Shown piece after piece: positions 45,411 through 57,990 of a DNA stretch of 64,000 nt. The position numbers were made by a program, and so were the translations under genes. How positions within the stretch are numbered: the stretch's first letter is position 1; the number at the start of each line of letters is the position of its first letter. The notes beneath the pieces are model-generated. The model saw only the letters and a program-made list of their open reading frames with translations. It did not search any database and had not been told where the DNA came from. Source of the DNA: Corythucha ciliata (taxonomy: Eukaryota; Arthropoda; Insecta; Hemiptera; Tingidae); the NCBI GenBank assembly GCA_038030265.1, contig CM075938.1, positions 21,057,009 through 21,121,008 on the forward strand, written 5' to 3'.

Positions 45411-46900
45411 TTCACTCTGCTAAAAATGGCTCAACTGACTATTTGCGGCCTAAAAGTAGTTGAAATGGCTGATCCCTCCATACCAATACCTCTCCAAAAT
45501 GACAATACTGTCGATTCGCGCCTTGAAAATGTTTAATCGGACAATTTGCGCCCTAAAGATGACCAAACTGGCAATTCACACCCCCTATTTAATTAAGCCT
45601 ATAAATTAGGCTATAAATAGCCAAACTGGAAATGCATGCCCTAAAAATGGCAAACCGACCATTAGCAATTAAATTGACGATTCGCGATCAATAAATTGCT
45701 GAATTGTGCGTTCGCACCCTAAAATTCACTAAACTGACCATTCGTGTCCTGAAAAAGTCACACTGACTATTCTCGATCTAAAACTGGCCAATCTGACTCA
45801 GTTCACCCTGAAAATGACTGACAATTCACGCCTCGAAAATGCCTAAAGAGATTATTCATGCACTGAAAATATCCCAAATGGCTCCGCGCACGCCCTAAAA
45901 TTGGCAAATCGGACTAAACTTCTCCCTTTAAATATTAGATAAACTGACGATTCGCTCGATGAAAATGTCTAAACAGACGCGATTTATTCGGGCAAAACGA
46001 TCATTTTCCTTCTAAAAATGGCCAAACTGACTGTTCGTTCCGTGAAAATTGCTAGTCTGACAATTCGTGCCCTAAAATTGGCAAATATAACTCACTCGGC
46101 CTTTAAAATGGGAAAACTGATGATTCGCGTCTTGAAAATGCCTATCGTGTCCTAAAAATAAGCCTAACTGGCTATTCACGCCCTAAAATTGGCAAATCTG
46201 ACTCAAATACACCCGATAATGGCCAAACTGAAGATTTGCCATGAAAGTGTATAAACTGATGAAGTGATGATATTCGAGCCCGGAAAATGGAAATCGATCG
46301 AGTGTGGCATAAAATGCGTTCTAGTGAAGGCCGATTTGTCTATTTGCGCTTGAAAATGGCCAAGCTGTCGATTCAAGTCATAAAAATAGTCAAACTGGCT
46401 ATTCACGTCCTAAAATTGACGAATCTGACTCCATTGGCCATTCGCTGCTTAAAAAATGACTATAACAGACGATACGTTGAAAAATAGTCAAAACGCTATA
46501 AAAATGGCTATAACTGTTGAGTTGGCAAAAATGTCCATTCGCGCCCTTCCCATGGTGTACTGGAAAATGGCTAAACGTACCATCATCACCCATCAGACCA
46601 AACTAGCTACTCGCGCCCGGATTAATTTACTAATCCCCGCCCTAAAAACGAAAAACGGAGCGTTCGTTCCCGCATTGAACAAGCCCCCACCACCGCACCA
46701 CCACCCCCACTATTAACTGATTAGTTCTGATGGTTTCTTTAATACTTTTCCGTTCTGATGCACTGACTGCTCTTGTCCTATAAAATGGCTTGACTGGCTT
46801 TTCGCGTTATAAAATTGGCCACACTTACTATTCACGCCCTAAAACAGGCTGCAAGGACAATTCGTGCCGTGAAAATGGTAAAACCGACGATAAAAGGTGT
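45411..46900 (+). repeat. Family B degenerate minisatellite
   Basis: Many diverged units with the core CCTAAAAATGGCCAAACTGA, the reverse complement of the 9.3-10.4 kb array. Open frames over this block (for example 46203-46593) are by-products of the repeat. Confidence 0.85.
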
Positions 46901-47119
46901 TCATTCAAGTTAAATTGTGTGATCTTTCCAGAAACGAGAGGATCATAAAAATAGTTGGTACCTATTACATTTTAAAGAATGGGATTCTATTATCCGTCAA
47001 TATTACTGATTGGAGGGGATGTATTTTCTCGTAAATAAATGTTTTGCATGTCTAAACAAATGAAAATTTGGGCTAAACAAACGTAAACAAACGTTTTTTC
47101 GATCGAATATGTAATATGT

Positions 47120-47450
47120 GTCTGTTCGCGAAGCTACACTAGGTTGCCCGACGGTACACTCGGGCGCCCGAAAAGCGTTCGCGAGCAGACGAGTGCAGTT
47201 AGTGTAGGGCGTTCGCGATGAGTTCAGAGCTACTCCGGGCTGCCCGAAGTTACTCCAATTTTTTGTTATGAATTGATAACTCTTATCTAACATGCACAGG
47301 AGTGAGAAAATATCACGACTGTTATGAATTTACGCTGCTCTGAAAGCGTTCGCGTCACAAAAAAATCCTTGCTGCCCTCGCCCACATCAGCTACCCCAAC
47401 CTGCCCTACACTACACTACACTACCCTACACTTTTTCTCCGCGAACAGAC
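47120..47450. mobile_element. MITE with GTCTGTTCGCG terminal inverted repeats, copy 2
   Basis: GTCTGTTCGCG at 47120-47130 is mirrored by CGCGAACAGAC at 47440-47450. The interior closely follows copy 1 (16999-17345) in the same orientation but lacks several short segments. The flanking bases differ, so they are independent insertions. TAAATAAATGTTTTGCA(T/G)GTCT words on both sides of it (about 47033 and 47511) are an additional local duplication. Confidence 0.85.
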
Positions 47451-48655
47451 CTGTAGTGAAACAAACGATTGGGATCATATGTGTGCCGTTGCGTATGATG
47501 TATTTTTTAAATAAATAAATGTTTTGCAGGTCTAAACAAACGAAAATTAGGCCTAACAAACGAGTGGCTCCATTTTTGTCGTGTTTAGTGATATGTGTGC
47601 CGCCAGGTTCACGTACATGAGAGACCGCCTCGTGGCTCGTTGTATTAGCCGATTAGTTTGGGAGAGCGATAGTGATGAGATGATTGTAATCACTAATCAG
47701 TTTCGAGGAGTCGACAACCTGTGGAAACGACCAGTTTGGTTAAGCAAATTTGCTGTTGGCTTCAGAGGCGGGGACAGTTTGGCCTGAACCGTCAGCATTT
47801 CGCAGTTGAGCATTCAAGTCGGACTTAAATCGCAATATTATTTTTAATGGCCGCAAATCGCCAAAAAAAATTCCCCAAGACGACTTGTGCATTTTTGGGG
47901 AATCCGAAAATAGAATCGGATTTTCGATATGGCGCGAGCCGTCAAAAGGTTTCACCTCATGACTCAGTCGTTTTTATGGCTCGCTTGCGAGGGGCCCCAG
48001 CCTCCACGAATTTTCCCGCAAACACCGGCTTTCTTTAAGTCGAGAACTCTCATTTTTACTTTTAGCCCATTCAAAGGTCAGAGGAGCACCTCTGTCCCTT
48101 CCCCATCATCAACGCGTAAATTTTACTGAGAATTTCAATAGTTTGTGTGTAGTATTGGAGTCACGTCCATATAAATCGGTCGGTTTGGTGGGGGGTGGGG
48201 GAGAACACGATTTGGTAAGAGTTAATTTAAAATGCACGCCTTATTACGACCTTGACTTAGATTCTACACAGAGTAGATCAATTTTAGTCTGTATACACAT
48301 AATTTACATATAAATGTGGTATATTTAACTTTTATTAAATTGTCTCTTTCAACAGCATTCGGAAGGATAAGAAGGGAGTAGAATTTTTCCGTATCTTTTC
48401 AGACGATCACAGTACGCCCTACTCCTCCTCATTTCCAAGCTTTAAAGCTCCTCGTTAAATGCTTGGATTTGTTTTTAAGTGGGAAGGAAGGACCGCAGGC
48501 TCCCCCCTCCCCGTCCCTCGTACAACCCCCATAGGGTAGGAAATAGACGCGGTGGGAAGCTCTCTCTCGCTCTAAACGCATCCCGCGATTCAAAACCGTA
48601 TGGACGTCGTTGTTTGAGTTTGTGAGAGGACCTGCTGTCAGTGTTTGTGAAAATT
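47451..48655. other. Region upstream of the transglutaminase gene
   Basis: No supported gene was found. The open frame at 47581-47787 has no recognised domain. The last few hundred bases probably include the distal transglutaminase promoter. Confidence 0.4.
48636..48644 (+). promoter_or_regulatory. Putative initiator TCAGTGTTT before the distal first exon
   Basis: TCAGTGTTT lies about 18 nt before the ATG at 48656. The same word occurs at 49863 and in its duplicate before the other first exons. TCAGT is the arthropod initiator consensus. No TATA box was seen. Confidence 0.4.
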
Positions 48656-48806
48656 ATGTTTTCTTGTAACGATGAAAACGGTTCGTGCCGTTCTTGGCGA
48701 TTTTGGCGACCTCGCACCACCACGGAGCGTCGTCATCACCTGACGCGAAATTTGAGTCTGTCACTTCCGAAACCCCCGACCGGTTATACGAATCATCATT
48801 TAAACG
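48656..48806 (+). CDS. Candidate alternative first exon of transglutaminase (distal)
   Basis: The frame starts MFSCNDENGSCRSWRFWRP and ends after NHHLN with a single base (G) left before a GTATTT donor. That is the same splice phase as the MSCIIRCISCK exon, so it would join in frame to EIDDKKSVLQ at 53269, giving a protein about 39 aa longer. It rests on phase and position only. Confidence 0.45.
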
Positions 48807-49093
48807 GTATTTTCTCCACGTTTTTTCGATTTTTTTGCTTGTCTGTACTGCGATTTACTGTGGTTGGGGGGGGGGGGTAACTATTAAATTTTGCTCGGTC
48901 AGTTATTTTGTTTAAAGCGCAATTCTTTTTTTGTCTCTAGAGATGTAAGCAAATTCTCGAGTCGCCAGTTGTTTCTTACTTGTTTACAGCGCTTTGTTGT
49001 CTCTGAAAAAAACAAAAAACAAAACGAGAGAGAATGAGGCGGTCGAAATTCGTGGGCCCTAAATTTCAGTGAAAATGTGCGCCCTCTACTCAC

Positions 49094-50355
49094 TTTCCTT
49101 CAAGGAATTACGACAGTAGAAGAACGTGTAAGGGATACTTTTAATTGCAAGCGTGGGCACTCACGAAGGCGTACATCTCAATAATTTAGCATAATTTAGA
49201 GATTACAACGACAGAAGCTCTAATTATTTGACGTGAAATTGCATTGGGGGGGAGGGGAGTGGTCTTGGCTTCCTATGGAAAGCCGGCGTTGTATTAAAGG
49301 CGACGCACGGCTAATTACTATTATAAGGAGAAAGATAAAATGAGAGGGAGGTGGGGAGATCACCGATTGATGGTTTTAGTCAATGGGAGTGTTGTTTTAT
49401 TTTATCTCGTTTCTTTCTTTTTCTCCGCTCTACTCCTCTTTCTTCAGACCCTGTGAAGTTGTGGGATGTTTGTAGGAGAATTGTCAAGGAGAACAACAAG
49501 AGAACTGTTTTCATTTTTTTAAAGCCTTCCTCTTCGTATATTTTTGGGTCAATAATACGCTCTTTGATTTGAGGCATAAAAATATAAGCCCCCTCGCAAC
49601 CCCCTCTTCGCGCCTAAAACTGAAGATTTATTATTTTTTTTCTAGAAATCGAAGACGAATTCTCTATTTAAAGGTTTTAATAAAACGGTGGCCTTCACAC
49701 CAGAACTTTCGCCAGTTTCGCCCTCACCTTACGTCACCTTTTTATCGTGCCCTCGCAGGATTTTTTTTTGTGTCCAATAACAGAAACAAAACGACTGAAA
49801 AATTCCTTTTTTCCTCACGTTTAATTTACTTTTCCCAATTAGGTCAATCAAACTTACAACCAGTCAGTGTTTAGACCCCATAACCAGAGCCGACAACCAT
49901 GTCCTGTATTATTCGTTGCATCTCTTGCAAAGGTAAAAAAAAAGTGTACGATTTATTAGTGTATCACCCCGCTACCCCACCCCGTCTGTTCTATAGCATT
50001 AGTTCACCCCTGCCCTCCTCAAATCCGAGATATTTATGTTCAACATTCCAATACAATCGCTCGATTGGGACTTATTGGGCTGTTAGTTTGATGACGAAGC
50101 ATCCTAAAATGTAAATAATTCAACGAATTCCTCGGAATCACTCTCAGAGCCGCAACATTATTGAATCTATTGCTTATAAAGTTATATAAGCATCACTCCA
50201 AATATGATTTTTGCGTTTATAGGTGTACTTTATATGAGAAATTGTCTTCCTCGCGATGGCCAGCTGGGTAAAAGGCCTGAGAGCCTGCAGCGCATGAGCA
50301 ATGTGGCGCACCCGTGAAACTGTTGATTTGAATAATTCTATATGGGGGGGAGGGG
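49094..50355 (+). repeat. 1,262-bp tandem duplication, left copy
   Basis: Nearly identical to 50356-51617 at a constant offset of 1,262 bp. The differences I found are a handful of substitutions and homopolymer indels. It includes a putative promoter and the first coding exon of transglutaminase. It ends in a TATATGGGGGGG run that also ends the right copy. Confidence 0.95.
49899..49932 (+). CDS. Transglutaminase first coding exon, copy 1
   Basis: ATG then SCIIRCISCK with a GTAAAA donor and phase 1, compatible with the exon at 53269. It is preceded by TCAGTGTTT (49863). Three cysteines in the first ten residues suggest S-acylation and membrane anchoring, as known for annulin and TGM1. Confidence 0.65.
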
Positions 50356-51618
50356 TTTCCTTCAAGGAATTACGACAGTAGAAGAACGTGTAAGGGATAC
50401 TTTTAATTGCAAGCGTGGGCACTCACGAAGGCGTACATCTCAATAATTTAGCATAATTTAGAGATTACAACGACAGAAGCTCTAATTATTTGACGTGAAA
50501 TTGCATTGGGGGGGAGGGGAGTGGTCTTGGCTTCCTATGGAAAGCCGGCGTTGTATTAAAGGCGACGCACGGCTAATTACTATTATAAGGAGAAAGATAA
50601 AATGAGAGGGAGGTGGGGAGATCACCGATTGATGGTTTTAGTCAATGGGAGTGTTGTTTTATTTTATCTCGTTTCTTTCTTTTTCTCCGCTCTACTCCTC
50701 TTTCTTCAGACCCTGTGAAGTTGTGGGATGTTTGTAGGAGAATTGTCAAGGAGAACAACAAGAGAACTGTTTTCATTTCTTTAAAGCCTTCCTCTTCGTA
50801 TATTTTTGGGTCAATAATATGCTCTTTGATTTGAGGCATAAAAATATAAGCCCCCTCGCAATCCCCTCTTCGCGCCTAAAACTGAAGATTTATTTTTTTT
50901 TTCTAGAAATCGAAGACGAATTCTCTATTTAAAGGTTTTAATAAAACGGTGGCCTTCACACCAGAACTTTCGCCAGTTTCGCCCTCACCTTACGTCACCT
51001 TTTTATCGTGCCCTCGCAGGATTTTTTTTTTGTGTCCAATAACAGAAACAAAACGACTGAAAAATTCCTTTTTTCCTCACGTTTAATTTACTTTTCCCAA
51101 TTAGGTCAATCAAACTTACAACCAGTCAGTGTTTAGACCCCATAACCAGAGCCGACAACCATGTCCTGTATTATTCGTTGCATCTCTTGCAAAGGTAAAA
51201 AAAAAGTGTACGATTTATTAGTGTATCACCCCGCTACCCCACCCCGTCTGTTCTATAGCATTAGTTCACCCCTGCCCTCCTCAAATCCGAGATATTTATG
51301 TTCAACATTCCAATACAATCGCTCGATTGGGACTTATTGGGCTGTTAGTTTGATGACGAAGCATCCTAAAATGTAAATAATTCAACGAATTCCTCGGAAT
51401 CACTCTCAGAGCCGCAACATTATTGAATCTATTGCTTATAAAGTTATATAAGCATCACTCCAAATATGATTTTTGCGTTTATAGGTGTACTTTATATGAG
51501 AAATTGTCTTCCTCGCGATGGCCAAGCTGGGTAAAAGGCCTGAGAGCCTGCAGCGATGAGCAATGTGGCGCACCCGCTGAACTGTTGATTTGAATAATTC
51601 TATATGGGGGGGGGGGGG
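50356..51618 (+). repeat. 1,262-bp tandem duplication, right copy
   Basis: See the left copy. The right junction is a G run of about 13 bases at 51606-51618. The frame at 50613-50834 differs from its partner by single codons only (I/S and R/C), which reflects recent duplication rather than proven coding. Confidence 0.95.
51161..51194 (+). CDS. Transglutaminase first coding exon, copy 2 (proximal)
   Basis: Identical coding sequence and donor to 49899-49932. It is the nearest first exon to the main body at 53269, and I used it in the 716-aa model. Confidence 0.7.
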
Positions 51619-54600
51619 TTGCAGGACCATCGTTCGACCATCTTGTTCGAGCCTTGTGGGGTTCGAGCTGTCTTTGGTTCAAGCTTATTGGGGTTCGACT
51701 TTTTGTGGTACGAGCTTTCTGTGGTTCGATCTTTTTGTAGCTCGAGCTTTCTATAGTTCTGTAGTTTGAGATGCTGTGGTTCGGGCTTTTTGGGGTTAGC
51801 GAGCTTCCTGTGGTTCGAGCGCGATCCGTGGTGTTGGAGGTTCAACCACAAAAAGCTTCAACTACAAAGCCTCAACCACAAAAAAATTCGAACGGCAAAA
51901 AAGCTCTGTCCATGAAAAAGCTCCCCAAAGATGCTTGACCACAATAAAGCTCTAACCACGAAAAATTTCGGACTGCAATTACGCTCCAGCCTCTATAAAG
52001 ATCCAAACTTGAGTGTTTCAACCGTAAACTTGGAGATTCACCAAAATGAATGAATAAAATGACTCTTGTCTCTTTGGCACTCCCTCGATTTGAGGCCCTG
52101 AATGATACGCTCCGCTCACTCTAAACCTTAAGCGGAGCCTAGCTGTTGTAAAAACTCCTCCCTCACTGTTTCCATTAAATTTCTTGGGCCGATCGTTTGT
52201 GGTTCGTGTAATGGGGCAAAAACTTTTGACTTGCCATAGATTCCCTTTACTTCTCATCGGTTTTAGGAAGGAAGGGGACGTTAATAGGACGAGGGTTGCT
52301 CTTTGGAATCACAAGGCCTCAGTAAAAGAGTTGCAGCTATTAAGAGCCTGTTGTCATTGAGACAACGGGGTTTTTGTGCCAAGTGGCCGCTGCCATTCTG
52401 CAGTGCGACTCAGTTGTGGCGCTACAATAAGTCGTTTAGTATTGGGTTAAACTACCGAGTGGAGCCACAGAGAGGGTTCGTATAGGACCAACCACTGCGT
52501 ATAGGAGACACGAAAATCAGTTTCATTATTGCATCCAATAAGGCAAAAACATTATTTGCAGTAAATTGTGGCGGAGGGGAAGAAGCCACATAAATTTTTC
52601 AAGCTCTTCTCAGTTGTCCAGTATGGGACTAACTGTGGGTCCAGCGAGCACGTTGGGGTACGCTGTGCTCCCACGTTGACTTGCTCCCTGCGGTGGACAG
52701 GGGTCTGGAACACGTAATCTTGCCCTCGTCGTTAAAATTTCGGTCTGGCTTCTTTAATTTTCGTAGCTCAAGAGACTCTATTGAGTCAGCCAAATAGGCA
52801 TCGTCCGGAGATGCCTTCGAAACCTCGCCCTGCTTGACTGACTGACTTACTGAGCGCCCGAATGGCTCACTATTGAGTTTCCCCTGGGACCACCTTGAGA
52901 GCCGCGAAGACGTCCCAGTCCTCCGACTTTGGCTCTCTGGACTCGTTCTAGGTCCCTGAGGGGGAGGGGGGTATCATGTGTCAACATTTCTTTACATTTT
53001 TCGCAATCTGAGGATGAGTTTCCAGGGTTATACTTGCTGAATAATTCTTTTGTCTTTGAAGACCCATTTAGTGGGCTTTTAATCTTCAAGGACAGCGTCT
53101 TAATTTTTAACGCCACCCACATTGTTTATTTTTATTGACGAAAGGACATCTTTACATATTATTTACTGCGAACAGATTAATCACTCCGTTGACGCCTTCC
53201 TTTCAAATTCCATTTCCACCTTCTTTTTTTTTAAACAAAATAAAAAAACAACAAAATTTCTTTCTCAGAAATAGACGACAAAAAATCCGTTCTCCAAGTT
53301 GAACACATTGACGCGTGCATATCCAAAAATGGGATCGATCATAAAACGGACTTTTACGAGGAAACGTGGCGAGACGAGGATAAACAATTGGTCGTTCGCC
53401 GTGGGCAGGCTTTTCACTTAAAAATAAGTCTGTCTCGGCCCTACATGCAAGACCACGACGCTGTGTCTTTTATATTCACGCTGCAAGGTCGGTTTTGAAA
53501 AAGACTGTGTTTTTAAAAACGCACTAATCCCTGTCCCCCCCTCTATATGCCTGCAGGAGTCGAATCGCCAAAATTCGGTCAAGGAACCATCATAGCAGTT
53601 CCGTTGCTGCCCAAAACTGGGCAAAAGAATAAAGATATTTGGTTGGCGACAATTGAAGGACGATCCGGCAGTGATATCAGCGTTCTGGTAATTAACAGAA
53701 ATCGTGGTGGGGTGGCGGTTCCTAATTAAATCAGTTAAATGTTTTTTGTTTTTTAACAGATCACGCCGGCTTCTAATTGTATCGTCGGAAAATGGTCGAT
53801 GGACGTCGATACGAAACTGACGGATAGCAAAATTTTGAACTACAGCTTCCCCAGCTTCATTTACATTCTCTTCAACCCTTGGAATATCTGTAAAAAATAA
53901 TTAGGTGGCTAATTAATTCGATCCTTAGTTGGTAACTTTGTTTTTATTTAGATGACAGCGTTTATATGAGAGAAGATAGCAGAAAGAGCGAGTACGTTCT
54001 CAGCGAGTCGGGCCTCATGTACCGTGGGACTCACAAAATCAAAAAACCCACCGTTTGGAAATATTCGCAATTCGATAAAAACATGCTCGAATACAGTTTA
54101 CAGCTCGTATCCCAAGTGGGCAAAGTTCCACCGGCGAGTCGTAATGATCCGGTCGTTGTTACACGGGCTTTGTCCGCCGCCGTTCGTATTTTTCAGTGGC
54201 TCGCAGTATAGAAGCCAAGAGGTGGAGATTTATAATTTAAAATAAAAATGTGTGCAGGTAAATTCGCCGGATGATAATGGCGTCGTCATGGGAAACTGGA
54301 CCGAGGAATTCGACGGCGGAACAAACCCGGTGTCGTGGGTTGGAAGTAAGAAAATCCTCGACAAATATTTCAGTAAAAAGAAACCCGTCAAATATGGACA
54401 GTGTTGGGTATTTGCCGGTGTTCTAACATCAGGTTTGTTTCGTTGAACATTTTTTACCTCCCCCCTCCACCATTTGGGGCTCTAAAATTGTTTTTTATTG
54501 CAGTCTGTCGAGCGCTTGGCATTCCAACACGTCCTGTCACATGCTACGTGTGTGGGCACGACTCCAAAAACAGTCTCACCATCGACTATTTCTGTGATGA

Positions 54601-56347
54601 AAAGGGAGAGCTTATGGAAGAATTGCAGAATGAATCCGCTTGGTTAGTTAGTTGAGTTGAAAAAAAAGACAGCAAATTACAAATTAATTGTTTTACGCGT
54701 GTGTCTTTTCAGGAATTTCCACGTTTGGGTCGAAGTGTACATGCGACGACCGGACATTGGTAACGAATTCGACGGTTGGCAAGTCATCGACGCCACACCA
54801 CAGGAACTCAGTGACAATCAGTTCCGCTGTGGGCCGGCCTCCGTCAGTGCCATTAAAACCGGTCAAATCCTTCGACCGTACGACACCGGTTTCGCCTTCA
54901 GCATGTCGAACGCCGACGTCGTCTATTGGAAATACTATGGACCGACCCAACCGTTGAAACTTCTCAAAAAAGACACTCAAAAGTGAGTCCGTTTTTTCGA
55001 AGTTTTTTCCCTTTAACCCTTTTAACGTTATCGTCATTCACTTCCAGAATTGGCCAAAGTATCGTTACCAAAGCTGTGGGGCAATGGAAAATGGAGGACA
55101 TTACAGACTCTTACAAATATCCCGACAGTAAATACTCGTATTTTAACTTGACGCTATTCACAGGAATTTTCTCACCCTTCCCCCCTTTTTCCGAATAACT
55201 AGATTCAGCCGAAGAACGCTCCACCATGTACAGAGCCCTGAAAAAAAGTGGCGAGCTATTCAGCCGTTACTATCTAAACGAAGAGTTCAGCGACGTCAAA
55301 TTCGACTTTCAATTAGTCGATGATATTGTCATCGGCTCGCCGTTCGGGTTAGTTGTTGAATTTTTCACGCCCTAAAAGTGTCGCCCTATAAAATGTGTTG
55401 TTCATTCGATTGTTTTTAGCGTTGTTTTAAAAATGAAAAACAAAAACTCGTCGACTAACTACACCATCGACGTAACGCTGACGGTGAAAACGGTTCTGTA
55501 CACCGGCAAAACTCAGGAAATGGTGAAACAGCTTCAACGGTTGATCACCGTTGAAAAGCGATCGGGTATTCCCACCCCCACCACCAACACTTATCATCAA
55601 ATGTCACACCTTTCACATTTTGACTTTCATGTTGTTTTCTCTTTACAGCCGACGAATTTAAAATGGAAATATCCTACCACGAGTACGCCAAAAAAATGGT
55701 TCCCCATTGTTCGTTCAACGTCACTTGTAACGCTCACGTTCGAGACACTGACTTCGATTATTTCGCCGAGGATGATTTTCGAGTTCGGCAGCCCGATATT
55801 CGTCTCGAGGTGAGGTGTTAATTACCACCCTCCCCTTCCCCCTCCTTGTCGTCCTCATCGCAATTTGTTTACGGTTTATTTCAGGTGCTCGATCCTCCGG
55901 TGATAAATAGAAGCGTAAGGGTGGTAGCGTCGTTTGTCAATCCACTGCCTGTGGTCATTAAAAAAGGTTATTTAACGTTGGACGGTCCTGGAATTGTGAA
56001 GAAGAAAGAGGAAAAACTGGAAGAGTAAGTATCGCTAAATAATCCTTTGGTGTTGGGGGGAGGGGGGTGTCTTGGCATGTTCAATGCCTCGGATTGGGTC
56101 ACACCCCCCCGCGCGGTTCAAATGGATGAGCTCCGGGGAACTGCCGGAGACAGTTGACCATTGTTAATGTTGTTGTTTTTTTTTTTTTTTTTACAGTATT
56201 CTGGCAAACATGAAAGTCTCAGTTGAGTTCACCCTCCGACCCGAGTTTTTTGGCAAGCACACCCTCGTCGCCAAGTTTACGTCGAAAGAATTGGACGACG
56301 TCGACGGATATTTGAGCATCAACGTCGACGATCCGCCGAAAGAGTGA
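51161..56347 (+). CDS. Calcium-type transglutaminase, 14 exons, 716 aa
   Basis: Exons are 51161-51194, 53269-53487, 53557-53687, 53760-53889, 53952-54181, 54258-54432, 54504-54642, 54713-54982, 55048-55127, 55203-55347, 55420-55565, 55649-55809, 55885-56024 and 56197-56347; phases close to 717 codons. The enzyme cross-links glutamine to lysine side chains, for example in clotting or cuticle. Order: N-terminal beta-sandwich (VLQVEHIDACI, GSDISVLITPASNCIVGKW), then the catalytic core with cysteine YGQCWVFAGVLTS, GIPTRPVTCY, histidine WNFHVWVEV and aspartate DGWQVIDATPQE, so the C-H-D triad is complete. Next is a calcium-site/ER region (YPDNSAEERSTMYRAL), then two C-terminal barrels (EFKMEISYHEYA; LRPEFFGKHTLVAKFTSKEL). 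The usual N after FHVW is V here. It has no signal peptide, and the cysteine-rich start suggests membrane association. The first intron is 2.07 kb; the others are mostly 60-170 bp. Confidence 0.93.
51640..52020. repeat. Family F degenerate short repeat, both orientations
   Basis: Units of GTGGTTCGAGCTTTTTG type run to about 51840. Then the strand flips to CAACCACAAAAAGCTCAAC-type units up to about 52000. This lies within the first transglutaminase intron. Confidence 0.75.
52020..53268. other. First intron of transglutaminase, unassigned part
   Basis: No gene was recognised. The minus-strand frame at 53122-52847 has no domain. There are GACTGACTGACT-type simple repeats near 52840. Confidence 0.4.
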
Positions 56348-57590
56348 GACATGGTTGATAATCCCCCCCCCCCTCCTTCGACTATTTTTGTTTGATTAAT
56401 TTTGTCCCAGTTCCACTAGTTTGTAGGTAAAATTCGTATATTACGCGTTATTATAGGCACGATTCATACACATTGTGCAGGTAAGAAAGGAGGTCAAGAG
56501 TTTTGTACTCACTTATTTGACTTTGTCTTATAAAACAACCTTTGTCACTGACTACTCAAATTGACAAGGATGCACCTACTCCTATTCCCTCCCCGCATCC
56601 GTCCTCCTACCACTCATTTAAACTCGCAATGCTTTTAAAATAGTTCGTTTAGGCGAGCCTGCTACTGGGCCCGGACAATTTTGCCCCAATGCTTGGTCTA
56701 ATAACCCTCCTGGGTTGGTTGGAAGGCCACCGGCCAAGACTCGCGGATACAGGTTGAGGAGTGTGGAAGAAGGTGGTTAATAGTTTCAGCTTGTCTCAGT
56801 TTTAGTGAAAATTTTAGCGAGTAGACACCATCCTCTCTGCGTCCTTGGGGTGATTCTTTCGTGTGTCTTGAAAAGGATGCGGACGCGTGTGTTTTTGGAT
56901 GCTTTTGCGTTGAGGGGGGGAGTTCATCATTTCTGGCTGAAGTTTTTCGGTCAGTCGGGATGTCCACCCCGACGCTTTGTAGAGTTTTTCGGATGGTGAT
57001 TGGTGGTTGGGTCGGCTTTGAGGTGCCTCACTGGTCGCCTTTGAAGGGCCTTAGTGGACTTCATCAAGTGGCCGGACTCCACCTTGGAGGGGCCTCTCAC
57101 GGGTTGAGTGGTTGTCTTTTAGGGGCCGCCTCCACTGGTCGTATTTGAGGAGCCGATCTCTCTCCCTATCTTTTGAGGGGCGTCAATCATAACTCCCAGC
57201 ACGGCCATTCAATTACATGGACGTAATTGTGGAGTCTACGAGTCAATTCTAATGACGAGAAGGAGAAGTGGTAAACCAAACTCGCGAGGACTTTACATAT
57301 CGTTTGGGGCCGTAGCTGGCCATCGCGGAGTGTGACGGACGCGCTTCTTAAAATGTCAAAAAGCATTCGTGTTTGCGTCGTCGTTGATTTTTGACGTGTA
57401 GGAGCTGAGTTGAGACTTTTTTTCTTCTCGTTCTCCAAGGCCAATGGTTTGGGCGGTCCTATTGGGGACATTTATTAGGGTTCCCCCCGTGGGCGCGCCG
57501 TGATCAAAAGTCTGGGAAGGGCATGCGTCGGGTTACCCACACCAGTGGGCCTCATCACTCACCAGAAACACCCTCACTGATATGCATTAG
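56348..57590. other. Downstream of transglutaminase, no supported gene
   Basis: Open frames on both strands (56861-57148 +, 57471-57187 minus, 56967-56698 minus) lack recognisable motifs. GGGCC-type short words recur between 57000 and 57180 (for example AGGGGCC, GAAGGGCC). Confidence 0.35.
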
Positions 57591-57990
57591 TGCATAATAG
57601 CCAAAAAAGAATCTTCAATTAGCGGCTAAAATGAGGAAAAATGCTAGCTCACAGCTAGAATGGAGAAAAATTGCTTATTCGAGAATGAAATGGAGAAAAC
57701 ACGCTCGTTTGCGGGTCAAATTGAGGAAATGGCCAGTCGCGGTTTTTGGAGACAAACTTCGTGACTAAAATTGAGAAAAAGCGCTAGTTCACGGCTTAAA
57801 GTGAAATTAATCGCTATTTTTTTTTTTTACGGCTAAGCGTAAAACGCTAATTCGTGAACTACTTGAGACAAATAACTAATTCGCGGCTTAAAATGGGAAG
57901 GTTGCTAATTCCTGGCTTAAATTGATAAAAAGTTCTAATTCACAAATAAGGTGTAGGAAAAGCGCTAATTCACGTCTTGTATTATGAATT
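57591..57990 (+). repeat. Family A degenerate minisatellite
   Basis: About 14 diverged units with the core AATTCGCGGCTAAAATTGAG. Part of it matches the 9.2-9.34 kb block beyond the unit level. Confidence 0.75.

Noticed and set aside
46203..46716. Several overlapping frames in the 46-kb region
   Set aside because: By-products of the family B repeat, whose unit lacks stops in some frames.
49351..50834. Pair of conserved 73-aa frames (GRSPIDGFSQWECC...)
   Set aside because: They are alike only because the 1,262-bp block is recently duplicated; they lie upstream of the ATG in the presumed promoter/UTR.
54688..55037. Frames overlapping transglutaminase exon 8 in other phases
   Set aside because: The phase-consistent model with the catalytic H and D residues uses a different frame.
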